Assembly: GCA_046328715.1 (NCBI GenBank)
Contig: JAXLWB010000065.1
Location: 1-55,341 of the forward strand
Direction of reading: 5' to 3'
Origin: JAXLWB01 sp046328715
GTDB lineage: Bacteria > Chloroflexota > Anaerolineae > Caldilineales > Caldilineaceae
Length of the DNA stretch: 55,341 bases
A model generated the notes under the pieces. The model saw nothing but the letters and a program-made list of their open reading frames with translations. It was not told the DNA's origin and made no database searches. Made by a program: the position numbers and the translations under genes. This document shows, piece after piece, positions 49,522 through 55,341 of the stretch. The first letter of the stretch is position 1. Every line of letters starts with the position of its first letter.

Positions 49522-49576
49522 AGTGGGATAGTAAATCGGCGTGATGCCTCACTGACCCACGGTCCACTATCCCACT
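49522..49576. repeat. inverted repeat AGTGGGATAGT / ACTATCCCACT
   Basis: Perfect 11-bp arms (49522-49532 and 49566-49576), with gtggac/gtccac adding to them outside. It lies between the amidase-like gene and the HD-domain gene and may act as terminator or processing stem. Confidence 0.55.
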
Positions 49577-49600
49577 GATTACCGGAAACAAGGAACTTTC

Positions 49601-50197
49601 ATGTCTCGTCTTGAACAACAGATTGCCTTTATCGTCGAAATTGACAAACTGAAACATATCTACCGAAAGACTAAAGTGATTGGGGCTGAAGGATTGGGGC
49701 CTGTGCGCCACGAAAATTCGGCGGAGCACAGTTGGCACATCGCCTTGATGGCAATCGTCCTGCTTGAACATAGCAACGCGCCAGTCGATCTCCTCAAAGT
49801 AATTAAGATGTTGCTCGTGCATGACATTGTCGAAATCGATGCAGGCGACACCTTTGCCTTTGCCGATCAGAGTAACAAGAGCAAAGATGAAAGTGCAGCA
49901 GCAGAACGCATCTTTGGCCTATTGCCTGAGGAGCAAGGCAAGGAGTTTATGGAACTCTGGCAGGAGTTTGATGCACAAGCGAGCGCCGAAGCTCGCTATG
50001 CGAATTCCATGGATCGTCTGATGCCTGTGCTGCACAACATGAACACCCAAGGCGGCTCGTGGGCCGATCATGGCATTACCCGAACGCAGGTTAACAAACG
50101 CCTCAGTCCCATTGGTGACGGCTCCGACCGGCTTTGGCAACTGGTCACAGAGCTTTTGAATCAAGCCGAAACGAAAGGCTATTTACAACAAGGATAG
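49601..50197 (+). CDS. HD-domain phosphohydrolase (YfbR/HDDC2-like)
   Basis: A 198-residue protein. The metal-binding HD pattern is present: ENSAEHSWHIA (first His), LLVHDIVEIDAGDTF (HD pair) and MDRLMPVL (last Asp). This is the HD_3/5'-deoxynucleotidase-like clade, which hydrolyses deoxynucleoside 5'-monophosphates in E. coli YfbR; the substrate here is not proven. It follows the amidase-like gene by 84 bp. The next 420 bp downstream hold no gene I can recognise and are AT-richer. Confidence 0.88.
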   Translation: MSRLEQQIAFIVEIDKLKHIYRKTKVIGAEGLGPVRHENSAEHSWHIALMAIVLLEHSNAPVDLLKVIKMLLVHDIVEIDAGDTFAFADQSNKSKDESAAAERIFGLLPEEQGKEFMELWQEFDAQASAEARYANSMDRLMPVLHNMNTQGGSWADHGITRTQVNKRLSPIGDGSDRLWQLVTELLNQAETKGYLQQG

Positions 50198-50619
50198 AGC
50201 TGATAAAATACAATAGGTTTTTCATGCAAGATCTCCATCATTTGACCGATGTAAGTTTACAATAAGGTGGTAAATTAAGTATACATTTAACTAGCACAAC
50301 TAACCCCAAAGTAGCTTTACTTCATCAAGCTGGCTAGAAGATAAATCGGAACTTTTCCAAACAGAAGGCAAGTTCCACTCCTCCGACCCGATAGAGACAT
50401 GATGGCATTTGCGTACTAGCTGAAATAATCTTAAAGGTCAAGTCTTACATGAAAAATCCACTCTGCACACAGGTTGATGGGCAACAAGCAAAACAAAATC
50501 ATTCTATTTACCGCCGTATTATCGTCGGCTTTGAAATGCCAAAACGCAACAAACTGGAGCAGGACAGACGCAAGATCATTTCGGTCTGCAAGTCGTGCCT
50601 GCTGATGAAACAATGATCC

Positions 50620-51276
50620 ATGCAATGGCCCATGCAACAAGTTCAGATTCGTCAATGTAGTGCATCCTCCTGCCGTTTTCGTTTTCCCATGACCGAGGAT
50701 GCGCTGCCCGGCGATCTCTGTCCTAAATGTGGCGCAATGACCGATCTCATCGCCACACGGCATGTCAGTTACGAAGCAATTCCAGAAATCCGATCGGCAA
50801 TCCCCGATGGATTCGACGTCCTGCTCGACAACCTGCGCAGCCTCTTCAACGTCGGCTCCATCTTTCGCAGTGCCGAAGGCGCAGGCTTACACCACCTCTA
50901 CCTTTGCGGCATCACCCCAACCCCAGAGAACCCCAAATTAGCCAAGACTTCCTTAGGTGCGGAAGCAGTCGTTGGTTGGTCGCACCACAACAACGCAATC
51001 GACTTGGCCCATCAACTGCTGCGCGACGGGCGTCGTCTATGGGCGCTCGATGTAGATGAAAAGGCCCAATCGCTCTTTGCTGTCGAACCGCCAGATTCCT
51101 CCGTGGTCCTAGTCGTTGGCAACGAGGTTTCGGGCATCGATCCCGACCTCCATGCGTTGTGCGAACGAACTGTCTGCATTCCTATGGCCGGAATGAAGCG
51201 CTCACTCAACGTGGCAGTAGCGTTTGGCATCGCGGCGTTTGGGTTAAGGCATCAGAGTTTGGAGATTGGAGAGTAG
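50620..51276 (+). CDS. SpoU/TrmH-family RNA 2'-O-methyltransferase
   Basis: A 218-residue protein. The N-terminus carries a zinc-ribbon-like motif (CSASSCRFRF...LCPKCGAM). The SPOUT methyltransferase fold follows: motif 1 NLRSLFNVGSIFRSAEGAG, motif 2 VLVVGNEVSGIDPD, motif 3 CIPMAGMKRSLNVAVAFGI. It transfers a methyl group from SAM to a ribose 2'-OH in rRNA or tRNA. The exact RNA target is unknown. The added zinc ribbon is unusual for TrmH-type enzymes. It may be co-transcribed with the small membrane-protein gene that begins at its end. Confidence 0.9.
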   Translation: MQWPMQQVQIRQCSASSCRFRFPMTEDALPGDLCPKCGAMTDLIATRHVSYEAIPEIRSAIPDGFDVLLDNLRSLFNVGSIFRSAEGAGLHHLYLCGITPTPENPKLAKTSLGAEAVVGWSHHNNAIDLAHQLLRDGRRLWALDVDEKAQSLFAVEPPDSSVVLVVGNEVSGIDPDLHALCERTVCIPMAGMKRSLNVAVAFGIAAFGLRHQSLEIGE

Positions 51277-51292
51277 AGATTGGTTAGTCCAG

Positions 51293-51742
51293 ATGTTCGG
51301 TGAACGCATCCTTGAATTAGTTCTTTGGTTTTCAGCGTTATTGCTAAAGCTGCTCGTTTCGTGTGCTGCCCTAGTAATTGGATACATAGCCGCAAACTCT
51401 ATTTTTCTACCATTGATCTCGTCACTTCTCCATTCTTTTGGCACTACAGCCGTTTCTATTGCAGTAAGTATTCTTGTAGGTACTTACATTTGGATAGTGC
51501 GTAAACAACACTCCTCCGCAAACTTTTACTGGAGCCGAGACCACCGAAGTGGTCTCAATGGGATTTTTTACAATTTTCGAGATTTATTCTTTGGGGCTGT
51601 ATCAATCAATGTCGTACTAATGATATGGAAGGCAATTGCGCAGGTAGATTTCAGGCTGTGGGTTGTCAACGCCATTTTTATTTTTGGCATACCGTTACTT
51701 TGTGAAAGATATAGTGCTAGATCAACTCGACGTTGGCAATGA
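51293..51742 (+). CDS. small hydrophobic membrane protein, unknown
   Basis: A 149-residue protein from ATG 51293; an upstream TTG at 51266 overlaps the SpoU gene end. Four or so membrane segments are visible (ILELVLWFSALLLKLLVSCAALVIGYIAA, LIVGTYIW-type stretch, VVLMIWKAI, AIFIFGIPLLC). No family is recognised. Codon and base composition are AT-richer than in its neighbours, and its 3' end converges with the methyltransferase gene, so the call is moderate. Confidence 0.45.
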   Translation: MFGERILELVLWFSALLLKLLVSCAALVIGYIAANSIFLPLISSLLHSFGTTAVSIAVSILVGTYIWIVRKQHSSANFYWSRDHRSGLNGIFYNFRDLFFGAVSINVVLMIWKAIAQVDFRLWVVNAIFIFGIPLLCERYSARSTRRWQ

Positions 51743-52351
51743 ATCGCTGGAATCTTGTTGACCTCTCCGCAATAAGTACCATCGGCAAGGATACCGATCC
51801 GGATTGGCACGAACAATCTCGACGACGGTGAGAGCAGGACAAAAGCGTTCGACGATCTCATTTTCCTCGACGCCGCGATGAGTTCGTTCGGGATTATTGC
51901 GGAACTCATCGACGCGGTCAAAGGCATAGAGATGATAGTAGCCGCCCACCGCCAGATTCTCGATCACGCCACGAACATATCCTCTACGCTCCTCGTCACG
52001 CAGGCCGTGAAAGCAGCCAATATCCAGAATATAACGAGCGTTGGCCTGGCGAAAGGGCAAGCGTGTGACATCGGCCTGTACCAGCATCGCAGAAATTTCT
52101 CGTTGGGCAAGCCGTTCTTTGCCCCGCTGCAATGCCGTCCAGGCGTGCTCTACCCCAAGCGGCGCAAGCCCCAATCCCGCCAGATAGGCCACGTTGGTCG
52201 CTGTGCCACAGCCAAGGTCCAAGGCCAACCCCTGGGGAGCAAGCTTGCCGCTTTGCCAAAAAGCAGCCACCTCAGGCGGTGTGACGCCCGTGTCCCAGGG
52301 TGTTTGATTCGTTTGATAATTTTCTTCCCAAGCGGATAGTGTGTCGCGCAT
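51722..52351 (-). CDS. class I SAM-dependent methyltransferase (TehB/TPMT-like)
   Basis: A 209-residue protein starting MRDTLSAWEENY at 52351. The SAM-binding motif I is LALDLGCGTATNVAYLA, then GVEHAWTALQRGKE and ARYILDIGCFHGLRDEERRGYV (motifs II-III). The N-terminal NYQTNQTPWDTG matches the tellurite-resistance/thiopurine methyltransferase group. The substrate is unknown. It is downstream of the TetR gene on the same strand, but a 13-bp inverted repeat separates them. Confidence 0.88.
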   Translation of the reverse strand: MRDTLSAWEENYQTNQTPWDTGVTPPEVAAFWQSGKLAPQGLALDLGCGTATNVAYLAGLGLAPLGVEHAWTALQRGKERLAQREISAMLVQADVTRLPFRQANARYILDIGCFHGLRDEERRGYVRGVIENLAVGGYYHLYAFDRVDEFRNNPERTHRGVEENEIVERFCPALTVVEIVRANPDRYPCRWYLLRRGQQDSSDSLPTSS

Positions 52352-52402
52352 GTGTCGCAGTATCAAAATTTCCCAACAAGGAGTTGATAACGTTATTACG
52401 AT

Positions 52403-52474
52403 CTCATGTTACGCACTTGTCGATTCAAACATGTGTGACTTGCCCAAATTTCTCGGTGACATGCGTAACATGAG
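52403..52474. repeat. inverted repeat CTCATGTTACGCA / TGCGTAACATGAG
   Basis: Perfect 13-bp arms (52403-52415 and 52462-52474) around a 46-bp loop. The right arm abuts the TetR stop codon; the left arm is about 50 bp before the methyltransferase start. It may terminate the TetR transcript or act on the methyltransferase promoter. Confidence 0.6.
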
Positions 52475-53128
52475 TTACGATTTCATTTGAAGACTCGCGG
52501 TGACACGGCGTACATGCGACTCAAGCACTTCTTCTTGCCAGTTGTCACTCTGGAGTCTGTCTGCCACGCCCTCAAGCTGCTCCTCGATCAACAGGGATGC
52601 CAGTCCATGCATCATGGACCAAACGGAAATCGTGAACGAAGCCGTATCGCCAGCGACAAATTCGCCAGCCCTTTGCCCTGCGTGAATCGTATTGGCCAAC
52701 AGGTCAAAGCTGGCCTTTGCTGCTGTATGTAACGCCTCATGCCGGTCCCGATGTGCAATCATATGGCTAAACATCAAACGATAGGCGTCCCGATTCTCCT
52801 GCGCAAAGCCAAGATAGGTGCGCCCAATCCCTTGCAGTTTTTCCGCCCAATTGCCATCAATGCCCGCCAACGTTGCGACGAGTTGCTCACCCATTCGTCG
52901 AAAGCCATCCTCAGCAATCGCAGCCAGCAAGGCCTCTTTGTCAGCAAAGTGACGGTAGGGTGCCGCATGGCTCACTCCCACACGACGTGCTACCTCACGT
53001 AAATTCAGTCGCTCCACGCCCTCCTCGGCGAGTACGGTGAGTCCAGCCTGGACCAATGCATTTCTCAAATCACCATGATGGTAATGCTTTTCCAATTGTT
53101 CCAAGGTCAATGTTTCCATTGTAAACAT
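52475..53128 (-). CDS. TetR-family regulator with WHG-type C-terminus
   Basis: A 217-residue protein (start 53128, or 53119 at METLTL). The helix-turn-helix is LRNALVQAGLTVLAEEGVERLNLREVARRVGVSHAAPYRHFADKEALLAAI. The C-terminal domain (~85-210) resembles TetR_C/WHG. It is divergent from an SDR gene, and the gap holds two operator-like palindromes, so it probably represses both itself and the reductase. The ligand is unknown. Confidence 0.92.
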   Translation of the reverse strand: MFTMETLTLEQLEKHYHHGDLRNALVQAGLTVLAEEGVERLNLREVARRVGVSHAAPYRHFADKEALLAAIAEDGFRRMGEQLVATLAGIDGNWAEKLQGIGRTYLGFAQENRDAYRLMFSHMIAHRDRHEALHTAAKASFDLLANTIHAGQRAGEFVAGDTASFTISVWSMMHGLASLLIEEQLEGVADRLQSDNWQEEVLESHVRRVTASLQMKS

Positions 53129-53180
53129 TTATACATACACGTAACTTTTGCTCGTCGATAATTGTTACCACTGTAAACAT
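53110..53180. promoter_or_regulatory. two operator-like TGTAAACAT sites
   Basis: Site 1, ATGTTTCCATTGTAAACAT (53110-53128), overlaps the TetR start. Site 2, TTGTTACCACTGTAAACAT (53162-53180), lies 58 bp before the SDR start. Each is an imperfect palindrome sharing the half-site TGTAAACAT. Confidence 0.6.
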
Positions 53181-53237
53181 TCATCAGCAGTACATCAAAT
53201 CAGAAGACTACTTCATTCTAACCAAAGGAGAGACGTA

Positions 53238-54068
53238 ATGACAAAGGTTGTAGTGGTCACAGGCGCATCAAAAGGGATTGGGCGAGCGGCAGCCTTACAT
53301 CTCGCAGCGCAGGGCTTTTATGTTTTTGCCGGCGTGCGTAAGACAGCAGATGGAGCATCACTGGAACAAGCGGCCAAAGGTCAGATAACGCCAATTTTGC
53401 TCGATGTGACCAAACAAGAGCAGGTAGCAGCCGCAGCGCGACAGGTGGAAACTGCCGTTGGAGCAAATGGATTGACTGGTCTGGTCAATAATGCAGGCGT
53501 TGCGGTTTCTGCTCCACTGGAATATCTACCACTCGATGAGTTACGTGCGCAACTCGAGGTGAATCTCGTCGGTCAGCTTGGAGTGACGCAGGCCTTTCTG
53601 CCGCTACTCCGTCGGGCCAAAGGGCGCATTATCAACATCAGCTCTATCGGCGGCAGGATTGCAGGGCCCTTGCTGGGAGCCTATCACGCCTCCAAATTTG
53701 CACTGGAAGCAATGACAGACAGTTTGCGACTTGAACTGCATTCCTGGGGTATCGAGGTGATCAGTATTGAGCCTGGTGCCGTAGCAACCCCAATCTGGGA
53801 AACCTCTTTAAACCGAGCGGATGCGTTAATCGCCTCCTACCCACCCGAAGCCATCGCCCTCTATGGAAAAGCAATCGAAAAGAAGCGAGCCGAAGCACAA
53901 AACAACAGTAAGAAGGGAATTGCTCCCATGCAGGTCGCCAAGGTGATTGAACAAGCACTGACCGCAACCCGCCCGCAGACCCGCTACTTGGTTGGTCCTG
54001 ATGCGAAGATTGCTGGCAACATCATCTCCAAACTACCCGATCGGATCAAAGATCGGCTACTGAAATAA
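53238..54068 (+). CDS. short-chain dehydrogenase/reductase (SDR)
   Basis: A 276-residue protein starting MTKVVVVTGASKGIG, with AAGGAGAG before the ATG. It is a classical SDR: TGASKGIG dinucleotide loop, NNAG, catalytic INISSIGGRIAG (Ser), and YHASKFALE (Tyr-x-x-x-Lys). The extended C-terminus (PLEAIALYGKAIEKKRAEAQN...KIAGNIISKLPDRIKDRLLK) suits retinol-dehydrogenase-like SDRs. It catalyses NAD(P)-dependent alcohol/ketone conversion; the substrate is unknown. It is controlled by the divergent TetR, judging from the shared operator sites. Confidence 0.93.
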   Translation: MTKVVVVTGASKGIGRAAALHLAAQGFYVFAGVRKTADGASLEQAAKGQITPILLDVTKQEQVAAAARQVETAVGANGLTGLVNNAGVAVSAPLEYLPLDELRAQLEVNLVGQLGVTQAFLPLLRRAKGRIINISSIGGRIAGPLLGAYHASKFALEAMTDSLRLELHSWGIEVISIEPGAVATPIWETSLNRADALIASYPPEAIALYGKAIEKKRAEAQNNSKKGIAPMQVAKVIEQALTATRPQTRYLVGPDAKIAGNIISKLPDRIKDRLLK

Positions 54069-54091
54069 TCTAGGTCGCCTGGATTTCCGAG

Positions 54092-54280
54092 ATGATAGCG
54101 TGGATCCGCAACAGCGACACCTTGATCACGGTAAATGGAATTCGTACGCTAAATCGCAGTCAAATTGTGCTGGCTGGCAAAGCAAAACGAGAGCTCGGCT
54201 TTCGTCCCCGTCCCTTCGAGGAGACAATCCGTGATGCAGTGACTTGGTATCGAGAGTTTCAGCCTGAAAAATTGAAGTAA
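54092..54280 (+). pseudogene. C-terminal remnant of an NAD-dependent epimerase/reductase
   Basis: Only 62 residues. The stretch AKRELGFRPRPFEETIRDAVTWYRE is the characteristic C-terminal end of extended SDR sugar epimerases or dihydroflavonol-reductase-like proteins, normally ~320 residues long. The N-terminal Rossmann part is missing, so this is a decayed remnant. It lies between the SDR gene and a SnoaL-like gene, and may be a trace of a deleted gene. Confidence 0.65.
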
Positions 54281-54398
54281 GTGCGTAGATCCTCTGTTGC
54301 GGGGTGCAGATTACGGAAATTGGAGTGAAAACACCGATATGCTGTGACCATTGCGTCTATATTTCCCCTTTAACAAGCTGTTCAAGGAGGCAAACGCA

Positions 54399-54779
54399 AT
54401 GGAAAACTCGCAGATCACCCAGTTATATGAAGCATTCAACGCCCATGATCTCAAGGCAGCCGTGGCACTCCTACACCCCAACGTGGTTTGGCCCAGTGGC
54501 GCAGAAGGCGATTACATTGAAGGGCGGGAAGCTGTAGAGGGATATTGGGAACGACAATGGAAGTTGACCGACGCCCGCATGGAACCGCTAGAGATCACCA
54601 CAGACGACACAGGTCGCCTGCTGGTCAATGTGCACCAAATTGTCCACGACCATTCCGGTCATCCGCTGTGGGATGATACAATTCAGCATGTCTATCAGAT
54701 AGAAGATGATCTGATTCGTAGCATGGAGATCAAAAACGAGCAGCCAGAGCCGATAGATGACACCTATTCTCCGCTATAG
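54399..54779 (+). CDS. SnoaL-like (NTF2-fold) protein
   Basis: A 126-residue protein. The ATG at 54399 follows AAGGAGG at eight bases. It has the NTF2-like core LYEAFNAHDLKAAVALLHPNVVWPSG...GREAVEGYWERQW, with a cone-shaped pocket typical of SnoaL/ketosteroid isomerase-like proteins. These act on small hydrophobic ligands or have no catalytic role. Catalytic Asp/His residues are not assigned. It is followed by a methyltransferase gene 16 bp downstream, so the two are probably co-transcribed. Confidence 0.82.
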   Translation: MENSQITQLYEAFNAHDLKAAVALLHPNVVWPSGAEGDYIEGREAVEGYWERQWKLTDARMEPLEITTDDTGRLLVNVHQIVHDHSGHPLWDDTIQHVYQIEDDLIRSMEIKNEQPEPIDDTYSPL

Positions 54780-54795
54780 AAGCAAACGCTAATCG

Positions 54796-55338
54796 ATGGA
54801 ACTACACGAAGGAATTGCCTTAATCGAAGACGACAGCCTACGCATGGGCGGCGCACAAAGCTGGGCAGATTTAGGCTGTGGCGCAGGCTTCTTCACCGAA
54901 GCGTTAGCCAGCCTTGTGCCCGCCGAAAGTAGGATCTACGCCGTCGACAAAAGTCTACCCTTGCCACTCAAGCGCACGACTACCCGCCGGGTGGCAATCC
55001 ATCCCTTACAACGAGACTTTGTAAGGGATGAACTGCCTTTTGCGGAGTTGGATGGCATTCTCATGGCCAACTCCTTGCACTATGTCCGCAACCAACTGGA
55101 CTTTCTGCAAAAGGTGCAATCCATCCTCAAAGCCGATCATCGCTTCCTGATCGTCGAATATGACATCGAACGGGCCAATCCCTGGGTTCCCTACCCAGTC
55201 AGCTTTGCCACGACGCAGAAACTATTTCGTCAGGCAGGATATCCAACCATTCTCAAACTGCACGAACGGTTGCCTGTGCGCGGCTTCGATAAGATGTATG
55301 CAGCTATGGCTTTCCGTTCGGCTAATTCAGCCGAATAG
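54796..55338 (+). CDS. class I SAM-dependent methyltransferase
   Basis: A 180-residue protein. Motif I is WADLGCGAGFFTEALASL, with IYAVDKSLPL (the SAM ribose acidic residue), then DGILMANSLHYVRNQLDFL and FLIVEYDIERANPWVPYPVSF. This resembles the short UbiE/Methyltransf_25-type enzymes. The substrate is unknown. It is close to the window end and complete, stopping at 55338. Confidence 0.87.
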   Translation: MELHEGIALIEDDSLRMGGAQSWADLGCGAGFFTEALASLVPAESRIYAVDKSLPLPLKRTTTRRVAIHPLQRDFVRDELPFAELDGILMANSLHYVRNQLDFLQKVQSILKADHRFLIVEYDIERANPWVPYPVSFATTQKLFRQAGYPTILKLHERLPVRGFDKMYAAMAFRSANSAE

Positions 55339-55341
55339 GCA

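Noticed and set aside
50200..50615. Gene in the 420-bp gap before the SpoU gene
   Set aside because: Only short frames without a ribosome-binding site or family match; base composition is AT-rich. I see no RNA gene either.

Overview
The window looks like a chromosomal segment of a Chloroflexota bacterium, probably a filamentous or multicellular-type lineage such as Caldilineae, Anaerolineae or Herpetosiphon relatives. This is an inference. It rests on long Thr/Pro-rich linkers in three surface or membrane proteins, a secreted protein ending in a YLPLV-type tail, a CHAT-domain protein, STAND-like ATPases, many GAF and two-component proteins, and many short palindromic repeats between genes. 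No rRNA, tRNA or CRISPR array was recognised, so the taxonomy is not anchored by a marker.

Layout. 1-6.1 kb: the 3' end of an acyl-CoA-synthetase-type gene (MenE-like), an AAA ATPase fused to a PD-(D/E)XK-type domain, an orphan antitoxin-like gene, a 91-bp MITE, a frameshifted insertion sequence with terminal repeats and 8-bp target duplication, and a transmembrane CHAT protease-like protein. 6.3-17.8 kb: zinc alcohol dehydrogenase, cupin-type glucose-6-phosphate isomerase-like protein, a 2096-residue secreted beta-helix/DUF11 protein, a membrane-anchored VPV-repeat protein, a creatininase-family amidohydrolase and a Gfo/Idh/MocA oxidoreductase. 17.9-27.2 kb: NhaA antiporter behind a leader with a clear intrinsic terminator (candidate riboswitch or attenuator), a SNF2/RapA-type helicase, a CocE-type hydrolase, a TetR-P450 operon with a palindromic operator, and a lipoprotein.

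27.2-42.7 kb is the most unusual part. All genes are on the plus strand: a structured RNA candidate, a PocR-domain histidine kinase, a lone receiver protein, a multi-GAF histidine kinase, a receiver domain fused to an aminoglycoside-phosphotransferase-like kinase, an alpha/alpha-toroid domain fused to a second such kinase, a small AAA/STAND ATPase, an SPFH/band-7 membrane protein, and a large polytopic membrane STAND-like ATPase. I read this as a phosphorelay feeding two protein-kinase-fold proteins and NTPase switches. It resembles, but is not obviously the same as, the NTP-dependent conflict or 'ternary' systems described from multicellular bacteria.

42.7-55.3 kb: a GNAT acetyltransferase, a diacylglycerol-kinase-like lipid kinase, a large secreted TPR protein, an amidase-family protein whose nucleophilic serine position is glycine, an HD-domain phosphohydrolase, a SpoU methyltransferase, a small membrane protein, two SAM methyltransferases, a divergent TetR/SDR pair with two operator-like palindromes, a remnant of an epimerase gene, and a SnoaL-like protein.

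Starts were chosen by ribosome-binding site and domain boundaries, so several genes begin downstream of the longest possible start.
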